Source of the DNA: Desulfobacteraceae bacterium
GTDB taxonomy: Bacteria > Desulfobacterota > DSM-4660 > Desulfatiglandales > Desulfatiglandaceae
DNA: 6,717 nucleotides
Assembly: GCA_030632525.1 (NCBI GenBank)
Contig: DAOVUP010000086.1
Span: 1 to 6,717 of the forward strand
Reading direction: 5' to 3'
In this document: positions 1 to 6,121 of the stretch, piece by piece
Numbering within the stretch: position 1 is the stretch's first letter
How the letters are laid out: each line of letters opens with the position of its first letter
Notes under the pieces: model-generated
The model's input: the letters and a program-made list of their open reading frames with translations, nothing else
What the model was told of the DNA's origin: nothing
The model's database searches: none
Position numbers and translations under genes: made by a program

Positions 1-308
1 AAAAGCAGATGGCCATGACCAGTCTCGTATCGGGCAAAGCTGTAGGCGGCAGGCAGTGCAACAAGCATCACCAGGATTGTGCTTATGACAGATATGATGA
101 AGGTATTCATAATCTCCCTGAAAAACACCGTCTTAAAAAACAGGTTTTTATAATTATCAAGGATGGGGGAGAAATAAAACAGCTTGAGGACATCCTGTGT
201 GTAAATGTCGGCGTTTGTTTTAAACGATGTCAAGTACATCCAAGCCAAAGGGGAAACAAAGGTCAATACCACCAGCACTACCACTACCCAGAAAAGGACT
301 CGCTTCAT
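1..308 (-). CDS. MalG-like carbohydrate ABC transporter permease (N-terminal part, cut by window edge)
   Basis: This is the inner-membrane permease that would pair with the MalF-like protein just upstream to form the transport channel. Only the first 102 residues are in the window. The start ATG at 306-308 is preceded by AGGAGG (complement of 314-319) with 5 bases between. Residues about 4-26 form a strongly hydrophobic first helix (VLFWVVVVLVVLTFVSPLAW), followed by a soluble stretch with the typical SFKT and LDNYKNLF segments of CUT1 second permeases. A second helix begins near residue 68 (NTFIISVISTILVMLVALPA) and runs into AAYSFARY, the hallmark after helix 2 of MalG-type proteins. The EAA loop that docks with the ATPase lies beyond the edge and is not seen. 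It follows the MalF-like gene by 15 bp, so the two are surely co-transcribed. Family assignment is firm; substrate unknown. Confidence 0.93.
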   Translation of the reverse strand, partial: MKRVLFWVVVVLVVLTFVSPLAWMYLTSFKTNADIYTQDVLKLFYFSPILDNYKNLFFKTVFFREIMNTFIISVISTILVMLVALPAAYSFARYETGHGHLL

Positions 309-323
309 TTTTTCCTCCTTGTT

Positions 324-1259
324 TTATGCACTTGTGACCGCCAGGGCCTTCATCAACTGCCTGAACAGGACGGCACAGACAACGACTGTCATGAAAAGAG
401 AAATGATCGCCAATGTAGATCCTATGCCGATATCAAAATAGACAAAAGTATTTCGGTAGATCATCCAGTCCAATAGCTCAGAATCCGCCCCGCCCCGCGT
501 CGTCCCATAGAGGGGATCAAACAGCCTTATCAACCACATGGTCCTAAGAAGGACAATGATCATTATAAGCGGCGCCAGATTTGGCAGGGTCAGTCGCCTG
601 AAGGTATACCATGGAGTGGCGCCATCGACCCGTGCCGCTTCAAAGGAATCCCTCGGAAGGCTCTTTAGACCGGCTAATAGCACAAATATGGAAAAAGGGG
701 TCCACTGCCAGATGGAGATGGCCGCTATAGTATAAAGGCCTACTCCCGGGGCAAACCAGCTCACTTTGGGAATGCCCACCAATCCAAAAATCAGATTCAC
801 TATTCCAAAATCGTATTGCAGAAAAAAATTCCACATCATGGAGACGGCAAGGGGCGCCATGAGAAGCGGCAGAAGTATAAGCCCCCTGATTGGGTTTTGG
901 CCTTTGAATTCGCGGTTAAATATGACCGCGACCGTCATACCAATAATGAGTTCCGCGCCGATACTTACAACAAGCACGATCCCTGTGCGTTTGAGGGCAA
1001 ACCAGAACTCTTCATCGCGCAGTACATCCCGATAATTTTCCAAACCGAGAAAGGTGGCGGCCTTTACCATACCAAATTCATGGAAAGAGTACCACAGGCA
1101 GTAAAACAGTGGGTACAGCATGAACAGTAAGAGCACTAACAATAGCGGGATCAAAAGGACCCATTTATAATACTTGTCATCGCCGAGGACATCTAAGAAA
1201 GTCCTATCTCGAACCATGGCCATCGGCTGAGCCATAACTTCATTTCCATGAGTTGACAT
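324..1259 (-). CDS. MalF-like carbohydrate ABC transporter permease
   Basis: First of the two inner-membrane permeases of a CUT1-type sugar importer. The protein has 311 residues, normal for short MalF/UgpA-type proteins (E. coli MalF is longer because of a periplasmic insert absent here). Helices can be seen near residues 33-57, 92-115, 124-147, 174-198, 230-248 and 280-300. The EAA motif, which contacts the ATPase coupling helices, is at about 207-226 (EAARVDGATPWYTFRRLTLP), with the conserved Gly and the closing LP. The start ATG at 1257-1259 has AGGTGG (complement of 1265-1270) 5 bases upstream. A second Met at residue 9 lacks a comparable ribosome site, so the longer form is preferred, though the first 12-15 residues are not conserved family sequence. 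It lies 90 bp after the binding protein and 15 bp before the MalG-like gene. Substrate not deducible. Confidence 0.95.
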   Translation of the reverse strand: MSTHGNEVMAQPMAMVRDRTFLDVLGDDKYYKWVLLIPLLLVLLLFMLYPLFYCLWYSFHEFGMVKAATFLGLENYRDVLRDEEFWFALKRTGIVLVVSIGAELIIGMTVAVIFNREFKGQNPIRGLILLPLLMAPLAVSMMWNFFLQYDFGIVNLIFGLVGIPKVSWFAPGVGLYTIAAISIWQWTPFSIFVLLAGLKSLPRDSFEAARVDGATPWYTFRRLTLPNLAPLIMIIVLLRTMWLIRLFDPLYGTTRGGADSELLDWMIYRNTFVYFDIGIGSTLAIISLFMTVVVCAVLFRQLMKALAVTSA

Positions 1260-1312
1260 TCAAACCACCTCTTGGTTTTTCTTTTTTACAGCAGGAAAAA
1301 AGTATCCCTCAA

Positions 1313-1331
1313 GACAGAAAAGCTTCCTGTC
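1313..1331 (-). other. Possible intercistronic RNA hairpin after the binding-protein gene
   Basis: The minus-strand RNA reads GACAGGAA-GCT-UUUCUGUC, an 8-pair stem (one G-U) with a 3-base loop, starting 18 bases after the binding-protein stop codon. A T-run (complement of about 1296-1301) lies over 10 bases beyond the stem, too far for a classical terminator. In many importer operons a hairpin at this point protects the binding-protein mRNA and lowers permease expression; that role here is inference only. The stem is short and the tight loop makes it only moderately stable. Confidence 0.3.
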
Positions 1332-1349
1332 CCGGGGATATCCTTTGTT

Positions 1350-2843
1350 TTACTTTTCCTCTCTGATGGGAAGCTGTCCAAATTTCTTCTGCAGCTTCAT
1401 GGTCTTTTTGGTTATTACCTTTACGCACTCTTCCGGTGTGTATTTCTTAATCGCAGCATTATGTAGCTCTATGATCTGCATCTCATAGATCTTCCCCATG
1501 GCTGAGCTGTTAAAATGGATGTAGTCACCGACGTAGTTATTCTGAACTTGCAGGGCCAAAGAATTGATGTATGCCCTGTCTCCAATCGGCTTTTTCCATT
1601 TAGGATCGTTTTGATACATGGGATTACCCATGATGTCTCTACGTACTCCCGGAAATCCACCTTCCATCAGTTGTTTCTGAGCCTCATAACCACCTAAGTA
1701 TTTCATAAACCAGTAAGATGCCTCAGGATTCTTGCTGGCCTTGGCGACGCATTCCGCGAAGTCGCCGATATAGCCCTGTCTCCCCACACAGAGGGCCATT
1801 CCCTTTTTGGCACCGGGAACCTTCTTTTCAACCTGCCACGTCCAATCCTCCACAACTAAGTAGAGATTGGGCATCATGATGGCCAACCCCTCAACAAACT
1901 GTGCACAGCAGAAATCCCAGAATCCGGTTAAGCATCCTGGTGAGGCAAATTTGAGGAGGCTGACGTAATGTTCAATAGCCTCCTTTTGTATTCTCTTATC
2001 TCTTTTTGTAATGACAAATTCAATTGCCTTACCGTTTTCATCTCGGACAATAGTGGCCCAATGACCGCCAGCGCCCCAAATCATGGAACTTATTTCATCG
2101 TTTATCTCAAACCTGCCAGCCATTAATGCAACGCCGTAAAGGTCTTTCTTGAGCACTTCACCCTTTAATTTCTCTCCGGCTTTTCTGGTAAAGAACTCGG
2201 CTGTATCGTAAAGTTGCTTACGCGTCACAGGCACCCTCAGGTCATACCCGTATTTCTTCTTGAAATTTGCTTTCTCTATGGGGTCCTCAAAGCAATCAAG
2301 GCGATGATACAATACCTGCTCATAATTCCAGTAGGGAATTCCCCTGAGCTTCCCATCCCTGTCCTGAGTGGTTCGCAGGAGGGCCGGATCATGCCCTGCC
2401 AGATCTCTCTCAAGTCCAGCCACACCGTCAGGTTCAAACTTGGCAGCCAGCTCCCTCACATCCCACAGATAGGGCGCCCACTCGCAGGTTGTGGAAGTCT
2501 CCATCACGATAAGGTCATATGCCCCGGATCCTGACATCAGCTCCACATTCATCTTAGGATAGATGCTGGTCATAATCATCTTCTCATGCGTTACCTTGAT
2601 ACCTGTCTTATCTTCGAATTTCTTAATAAACTTGGGGATTTCGATATCAAACTGCTTGGTCCCGCCAAACAGGGCAATATGAATCGGCCTCTTGTTTTTT
2701 ATCTCCGGTATATCAGCTAACTTAAATTTCTCGGTCGGAACTTCCAGCCAATCCGCTGTGGCAGTTCCTATCGCACCTAATGAGAGCAAACAACCGATGG
2801 CAAAAACTGACAATACATGGGCAAAACGATTACTTCTTTTCAT
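1350..2843 (-). CDS. Extracellular solute-binding protein, family 1 (CUT1 importer)
   Basis: Periplasmic receptor that captures the substrate and delivers it to the MalF/MalG-like channel. A Sec signal is clear: KR-rich start, hydrophobic core at residues 10-27, and an ATA cleavage site that predicts a mature protein starting at Asp31. AIGC at residues 15-18 loosely fits a lipobox, but the hydrophobic core continues past it, so a soluble periplasmic form is preferred. The first lobe begins at about 53 (PIHIALFGGTKQFDIEIPKF) and has the family's FEDKTGIKV segment (76-84) and YDLIVMET (109-116); GIPYWNYEQVLYHR (168-181) is the hinge-region segment and GGFPGVRRD (395-403) the usual C-terminal signature. 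At 497 residues it is about 100 longer than MalE, closer in size to binding proteins of polyol importers. Eight cysteines remain in the mature part (120, 184, 304, 312, 313, 352, 365, 473). The start ATG has AAGGAGG 5 bases upstream. Substrate unknown. Confidence 0.94.
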   Translation of the reverse strand: MKRSNRFAHVLSVFAIGCLLSLGAIGTATADWLEVPTEKFKLADIPEIKNKRPIHIALFGGTKQFDIEIPKFIKKFEDKTGIKVTHEKMIMTSIYPKMNVELMSGSGAYDLIVMETSTTCEWAPYLWDVRELAAKFEPDGVAGLERDLAGHDPALLRTTQDRDGKLRGIPYWNYEQVLYHRLDCFEDPIEKANFKKKYGYDLRVPVTRKQLYDTAEFFTRKAGEKLKGEVLKKDLYGVALMAGRFEINDEISSMIWGAGGHWATIVRDENGKAIEFVITKRDKRIQKEAIEHYVSLLKFASPGCLTGFWDFCCAQFVEGLAIMMPNLYLVVEDWTWQVEKKVPGAKKGMALCVGRQGYIGDFAECVAKASKNPEASYWFMKYLGGYEAQKQLMEGGFPGVRRDIMGNPMYQNDPKWKKPIGDRAYINSLALQVQNNYVGDYIHFNSSAMGKIYEMQIIELHNAAIKKYTPEECVKVITKKTMKLQKKFGQLPIREEK

Positions 2844-3029
2844 GACTACCTCCTTATGTACGTTAGTGTTTCATGGGTATCTTGCAGGATTACTTGTTTC
2901 TTTTATCACCTCCCAATCAAGCTTTTTTCCCGCCCCTCATGCCGCAGAGCAACATGAAACTACACTGTTTTAACAACCCTCGATTTACGTACTTCACGAG
3001 CCCTATCGCTAAACAGGTCCTTGATTAGC
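2844..3029. other. 186 bp gap between ATPase 2 and the binding-protein gene
   Basis: This is the longest gene-free stretch inside the transporter cluster. The only firm element is the ribosome binding site of the binding protein (complement of 2849-2855). An 8 bp inverted repeat, GTTTCATG (2868-2875) and CATGAAAC (2953-2960), spans 77 bp; a match of this length is not rare by chance in such a stretch. I find no GC-rich stem followed by a T-run on the minus strand, and no -35/-10 pair with good spacing. A second ribosome-site-like GGGAGGTGAT (complement of about 2907-2916) leads to no usable reading frame. The length would suit a promoter or processing site that raises binding-protein expression, but the sequence does not prove it. 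Confidence 0.4.
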
Positions 3030-4124
3030 TCAGCGCAAAATGGGGGTCTCATCATCAAAGAGATGGATGGCCTCCGGCGTAAACTGCATCCAGACAGTCT
3101 CCCCATCATTGGGCATGTGGTCGGCGCCTACGACCGCCTTTATTTCGGTGTGATTATTGTCGTCGAGTTTTAGGGTTATAATAACGTTCTCCCCCTGGAA
3201 TTCCGTAAGTTCAATCGAGGCACGAATAGATGACGGCGACTCACCATCCAAAACCATCCCAATTTCCTGAGGGCGAATGCCGATAGTAATATCAGCACCC
3301 ACATGTTTTTGATCAACTTCCCCACTAAATCTAAATTTCTTATTACCATCTTGTGTGGCAATGGAGACATCTTGAGTGGTTTCAATCATACCCTGTAAGA
3401 AATTCATCTGGGGTTCACCCACAAAGGTCGCAACAAATTTGTTTGTAGGATGATTCCAGATTTCATCCACGGTTCCGATCTGTTGAACTCTTGCATCCTT
3501 CATGACTGCTATTCGATCTGCAATAGAAACTGCCTCGTCTTGATCATGGGTCACATAAATGGTGGTTAGATTGAGATCATCATGCAATCTCCGTATTCTT
3601 GCTCTCATGTTAGCGCGTACACGGAGATCCATATGTGAGATAGGCTCATCAAGAAGGGTGACGTTTGGTTCCCGAACGACGGCCCTGCATAGATTGACTC
3701 TCTGCTGGTGGCCACCGCTCAAACCAATAGGTCTCTTTTTCAGAATGTCGGTCACGTTAAGAATGTCTGCAATCCACCTCACTTTCTTGTCAACATCAGA
3801 ACCACTCATCCCTTTGCATCTAAGGGGAAAGGCGATATTTTCATAGACCGTCAGCCGGTGATAAAGCGCATACGACTCAAAGGCCAGCGCGATGTTCCTC
3901 TCATTGGGGCTCAGATCGTTCACGACCTTTCCATCGAAGAGAATCTCCCCTTTGTAAATCTCCTCCAGCCCAGCGATCATCCGGAGGGTGGTGCTCTTCC
4001 CGCATCCGGAGGGACCAAGGATCGCCACAAACTCACCATCTTCAATGGAGAAGCTCACGTCTTCGACCGCCTGCACATTCCCTTCATAAACCTTCCAAAC
4101 ATGGTTAAGCTCAACTCTGCTCAC
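3030..4124 (-). CDS. MalK-like ABC transporter ATPase 2
   Basis: Cytoplasmic ATPase that powers the importer, probably as a heterodimer with ATPase 1. The 364 residues match MalK-type length. In order: Walker A GPSGCGKST (37-45); a Q-loop with Glu83 in place of the usual Gln (LAFESYALY); signature LSGGHQQR (135-142); Walker B and catalytic Glu in LLDEP (D159, E160); a D-loop reading SHMD rather than the common SNLD/SALD; switch His193 in YVTHDQDEA. The region after about 235 is the MalK-like regulatory/TOBE domain, with GIRPQEI as landmark. The start is GTG (4122-4124), supported by AGGAGG at the complement of 4133-4138 with 8 bases between; this site abuts the stop codon of ATPase 1. There is no better in-frame start, and the sequence aligns with the family from residue 2. 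The gap to ATPase 1 is 15 bp. Confidence 0.95.
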   Translation of the reverse strand: MSRVELNHVWKVYEGNVQAVEDVSFSIEDGEFVAILGPSGCGKSTTLRMIAGLEEIYKGEILFDGKVVNDLSPNERNIALAFESYALYHRLTVYENIAFPLRCKGMSGSDVDKKVRWIADILNVTDILKKRPIGLSGGHQQRVNLCRAVVREPNVTLLDEPISHMDLRVRANMRARIRRLHDDLNLTTIYVTHDQDEAVSIADRIAVMKDARVQQIGTVDEIWNHPTNKFVATFVGEPQMNFLQGMIETTQDVSIATQDGNKKFRFSGEVDQKHVGADITIGIRPQEIGMVLDGESPSSIRASIELTEFQGENVIITLKLDDNNHTEIKAVVGADHMPNDGETVWMQFTPEAIHLFDDETPILR

Positions 4125-4132
4125 CTTCTCTA

Positions 4133-4138
4133 CCTCCT
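4133..4138 (-). promoter_or_regulatory. Ribosome binding site that fixes the GTG start of ATPase 2
   Basis: The minus strand reads AGGAGG 8 bases before a GTG codon at 4122-4124, with the upstream ATPase 1 stop (TAA, 4140-4142) immediately before it. No ATG is available in this position, so the ribosome site decides the start. The arrangement favours re-initiation by ribosomes finishing ATPase 1 and would couple production of the two ATPases. Confidence 0.8.
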
Positions 4139-4139
4139 G

Positions 4140-5255
4140 TTATTTGGAGATCTCTATGGTCTTTTTAAAGAAAAACATATGATCCTGGTCAAATTCGATC
4201 CGGACCTTTTGAGACATCTCATAATCTTGCGTACCCTCGAGAGAGGCCCTAAAAAAGCCGCTTTCCAATTCGAAAGTTAAGATCGTCCTCTGGGGCCTGC
4301 GCACAATGGCATAAATGGGCAACTGGAACGAATTGTTTGATATTTCGTCTCTTGATGCCGTAATATAGTTAGCTCGAATGCCGAGACGAATCTGACCATT
4401 AGTGGCCTCTGTCATTATCTTCTCAGCAGATTTTATGGATTTCTCCTCCAACCGGAAGGTAAAATCATCGCCGAATCTAAAGAATACTTGGCCGTCCCTT
4501 TCAAAAATCTCTCCGTCTATCAGATTACAGGGGGGATCTCCGATGAAGTTGGCTACGAAGTCAGTTGCCGGGGTATTGTATATCTCCTGAGGTGTGCCGA
4601 CCTGCTCGAATTCTCCCGTTCTCAAAACAGCCATTCGATGAGACAGGCCAAGGGCCTCCCGGTAATCGTGAGTCACGTAAACGATAGCGGTTCCTAATTG
4701 AGCGGAAATCCTCTTTAGATTAGTTTGAGTTGAGAACTTGAGCCTTGCATCTAGATGGGCGATAGGTTCGTCTAACAGGAAACACTCGCACCGTCTTACC
4801 ATTGCCCTGGCAAGAGACACCCGCTGCTTTTCACCTCCGCTGAGTTGGACCGGCTTTCTATCAAGCAACCTCGTGATTCCCAGGAAATCAGCGACTTCCG
4901 TAACGCGCTTTCTCTCCTCTTGTGCCGAAAGTTTTTCTTTCCGTGCCGGGGCTCTCAAGGGGAAGGCAATGTTTTCATACACGCTAAAATAGGAATAAAG
5001 GTTATAGCTCTCAAAGGCCATGGCAACATCCCTTTCCCGGGGAGAAAGGTCATTCACCACAATATCGTTGAAGTATATTTTGCCCGAAGTAACCGGCTCT
5101 ATACCGGCTATCATCTTTAGAATAGTCGATTTCCCAGCCCCAGCAGGCCCGACAATAGAAAAAAACTCCCCCTGCTTGCACTCAAAGTTTAGATTCTTGA
5201 TGGCCGTTTTTTGTCCGTACATCTTGGTGACATTTTCAAACCTCACGCTCGCCAT
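4140..5255 (-). CDS. MalK-like ABC transporter ATPase 1
   Basis: The other of the two cytoplasmic ATPases, 371 residues. Motifs in order: Walker A GPAGAGKST (36-44); a Q-loop carrying Glu82 instead of Gln (MAFESYNLY); signature LSGGEKQR (138-145); Walker B and catalytic Glu in LLDEP (D162, E163); AHLD D-loop; switch His196 in YVTHDYREA. The C-terminal part from about 235 looks like a MalK/TOBE regulatory domain, with the landmark RLGIRANYI. It shares motif order and the VVNDLSPRER/NER segment with ATPase 2, so the pair probably arose by duplication, but they have diverged widely in the C-terminal third. The ATG at 5253-5255 has AGGAGG 6 bases upstream. The start lies 1 bp from the stop of the small membrane protein, so translation is very likely coupled. 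Confidence 0.95.
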   Translation of the reverse strand: MASVRFENVTKMYGQKTAIKNLNFECKQGEFFSIVGPAGAGKSTILKMIAGIEPVTSGKIYFNDIVVNDLSPRERDVAMAFESYNLYSYFSVYENIAFPLRAPARKEKLSAQEERKRVTEVADFLGITRLLDRKPVQLSGGEKQRVSLARAMVRRCECFLLDEPIAHLDARLKFSTQTNLKRISAQLGTAIVYVTHDYREALGLSHRMAVLRTGEFEQVGTPQEIYNTPATDFVANFIGDPPCNLIDGEIFERDGQVFFRFGDDFTFRLEEKSIKSAEKIMTEATNGQIRLGIRANYITASRDEISNNSFQLPIYAIVRRPQRTILTFELESGFFRASLEGTQDYEMSQKVRIEFDQDHMFFFKKTIEISK

Positions 5256-5256
5256 G

Positions 5257-5451
5257 CTACCCCTCCTCTTCCTCTTCTTTCTCTCTCGGACCGTAAATAA
5301 GCATCGCGAGGAAGATGATGAACCCGACTACAGTGCCAACCCATAGGGGGACAAAATCTTCCAGAAGTCCTAACCACAAGAAATTGATACCGACAAAGGC
5401 AAGGATTCCCCAAAAGAGCCAGTTTCCCCATGTCATCCGTACTATAAACAT
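5257..5451 (-). CDS. Small two-helix membrane protein, unknown function
   Basis: A 64-residue protein I do not recognise. It has two hydrophobic segments, about residues 9-30 (WGNWLFWGILAFVGINFLWLG) and 35-53 (LWVGTVVGFIIFLAMLIYG), joined by a short LEDFVP loop, then a charged tail GPREKEEEEEG. The short Arg-containing N-terminus and the long charged tail suggest a hairpin with both ends in the cytoplasm, though the acidic tail makes this uncertain. The start ATG at 5449-5451 is preceded by a purine-rich GGGGAGGGG site; Met6 is a weaker alternative. It lies 16 bp after the stress protein and 1 bp before ATPase 1, so it belongs to the transporter transcript. Small membrane proteins do accompany other importers of this broad class (the DUF2160 proteins of glycerol importers), but no similarity to those is visible here. 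Tight packing, composition and ribosome sites on both sides make it a real gene. Confidence 0.82.
   Translation of the reverse strand: MFIVRMTWGNWLFWGILAFVGINFLWLGLLEDFVPLWVGTVVGFIIFLAMLIYGPREKEEEEEG
5262..5267 (-). promoter_or_regulatory. Ribosome binding site of ATPase 1 inside the small membrane protein gene
   Basis: The minus strand reads AGGAGG 6 bases before the ATPase 1 ATG. These bases are also the last glutamate codons and the glycine codon of the small protein (GAG-GAG-GGG-TAG). The polyglutamate tail and the ribosome site are therefore the same DNA, which links translation of the two genes. Confidence 0.85.
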
Positions 5452-5467
5452 CCCTTTATCCCCTCCC

Positions 5468-5956
5468 CTACTTATTGCTGTCCCTGAGCCGTCCAGCGCC
5501 CTCTCTGTGGCGCACAGTCAAGACCGGGACCGGACAGTGGCGAAACATCTTTTCCGCTACTGAGCCAAAAAAAATACCCGCTACATTGCCACGTCCCTTG
5601 GCGCCCATGACAACAAGATCTGCGCCCTCTTCATCGACTATTTCTATCAATTTAAGAAACGGGACCCCTATGCGGCTCACCTTGGTGATAGAAAGAGGTG
5701 CACAGCCTGCCTCCTCTATCAGGACTTGGATTCGCTGAGACCGATCATTTTCCCGATGCTCTAAGAATTCCCCTAATGAGTAGCTGGTTTTGTCTGCAAG
5801 TTTCTCAAAGACATCAACATCCCGTTGATTAACGATATTGGCAACAATCAATTCTGTCTTCAGGTTTTCGGCCAGACCTGCAGCACACTTCATAGTCTCG
5901 AGTGAATAGTCAGACAGGTCGATAGCCGCAAGGATTTTTCGGAATGTCTCCATCAC
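5468..5956 (-). CDS. Universal stress protein (UspA family), ATP-binding type
   Basis: Cytoplasmic single-domain Usp of 162 residues, a normal length. It opens with the family's first strand (FRKILAAIDLSDYS, 5-18) and ends with the nucleotide-binding signature G-2X-G-9X-G(S/T): Gly118, Gly121, Gly131, Ser132, then the CPVPVLTVR strand (141-149). The intact signature predicts ATP binding, as in MJ0577-like rather than UspA-like members. The start is either GTG (5954-5956) or the ATG directly after it (5951-5953); AAGGAG at the complement of 5963-5968 is 6 and 9 bases away respectively, so the two cannot be separated and the product differs by one residue. It is the first gene after a 165 bp gap and lies 16 bp from the small membrane protein. 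Usp genes beside transporters are often thought to sense energy state and modulate them; that link here is inference. Confidence 0.93.
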   Translation of the reverse strand: MMETFRKILAAIDLSDYSLETMKCAAGLAENLKTELIVANIVNQRDVDVFEKLADKTSYSLGEFLEHRENDRSQRIQVLIEEAGCAPLSITKVSRIGVPFLKLIEIVDEEGADLVVMGAKGRGNVAGIFFGSVAEKMFRHCPVPVLTVRHREGAGRLRDSNK

Positions 5957-5973
5957 CTGATCTCCTTATATCC

Positions 5974-5988
5974 TGCGATCCAATCGCA
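5974..5988. promoter_or_regulatory. Inverted repeat next to the stress-protein ribosome site
   Basis: TGCGAT-CCA-ATCGCA is a perfect 6 bp inverted repeat with a 3-base spacer, ending 5 bases upstream of the AAGGAG site of the stress protein. As DNA it could be an operator half-site pair; as RNA it would be a small hairpin close to the ribosome site. A looser related pattern (GCGAT ... TCGCAAA) recurs at about 6016-6034. No regulator can be named. Confidence 0.35.
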
Positions 5989-6100
5989 AATTCGGTGAAA
6001 AACAACTACTTGATAGCGATTATCCGTGTCGCAAAACATATTTCTTCCCCTGCTAACCGCATATGGATGAAGGCATGTTACGCTGTTTTAAAATTCGCAC

Positions 6101-6110
6101 CACACGTGTG
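6101..6110. promoter_or_regulatory. 10 bp palindrome CACACGTGTG, candidate operator
   Basis: A perfect, gapless 10 bp palindrome lies 11 bases past the dehydratase stop codon, in the gap before the stress-protein/transporter block. It lacks a loop and a following T-run, so it is not a terminator. Its size and symmetry fit a transcription-factor site, but no family can be assigned and a single short palindrome may be chance. Confidence 0.3.
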
Positions 6111-6121
6111 AATAATTAAGA

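Larger units (their letters stand above)
5957..6121. other. 165 bp gap upstream of the stress protein; likely site of the transporter promoter
   Basis: This gap separates the dehydratase gene from the stress-protein/transporter block and is the most likely place for the block's promoter. It contains two clean dyads, annotated separately. I did not find a -35/-10 pair I would defend: GATAAT at the complement of about 6019-6024 is a fair -10, but no good -35 stands 16-18 bases before it. No intrinsic terminator for the dehydratase is visible. Read-through from the dehydratase cannot be ruled out. Confidence 0.5.

Noticed and set aside
9..476. Plus-strand open frame of 155 codons over the permease genes
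   Set aside because: It lies opposite both permeases and has a His/Gln/Cys-rich low-plausibility composition typical of the complement of hydrophobic codons.
1296..1331. Hairpin plus T-run after the binding-protein gene as an intrinsic terminator
   Set aside because: The T-run is more than 10 bases from the stem, the stem is short with a G-U pair, and the permeases that follow belong to the same importer. It is kept only as a possible hairpin.
2907..2916. Ribosome-site-like GGGAGGTGAT on the minus strand within the 186 bp gap
   Set aside because: The only starts nearby open frames of about a dozen codons or fewer, so there is no gene to translate.
2868..2960. Inverted repeat GTTTCATG/CATGAAAC as ends of a mobile element
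   Set aside because: It is only 8 bp, the 77 bp inside has no gene or target duplication, and a match of this size is plausible by chance in the gap.
2692..2973. Plus-strand open frame starting opposite the binding-protein signal peptide and running into the gap
   Set aside because: Two thirds of it is antisense to a clear signal peptide and mature N-terminus. The hydrophobic stretch is not convincing and no gene context supports a divergent gene here.
3708..4280. Plus-strand open frame of 190 codons across the junction of the two ATPase genes
   Set aside because: It runs antisense to two well-supported ATPase genes, spans their junction, has no family features, and has no ribosome site of note.
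5243..5431. Alternative minus-strand frame of 62 codons overlapping the small membrane protein
   Set aside because: It is Arg-rich with no family features, overlaps the start of ATPase 1, and lacks a ribosome site. The other frame gives a coherent two-helix protein with proper spacing to both neighbours.
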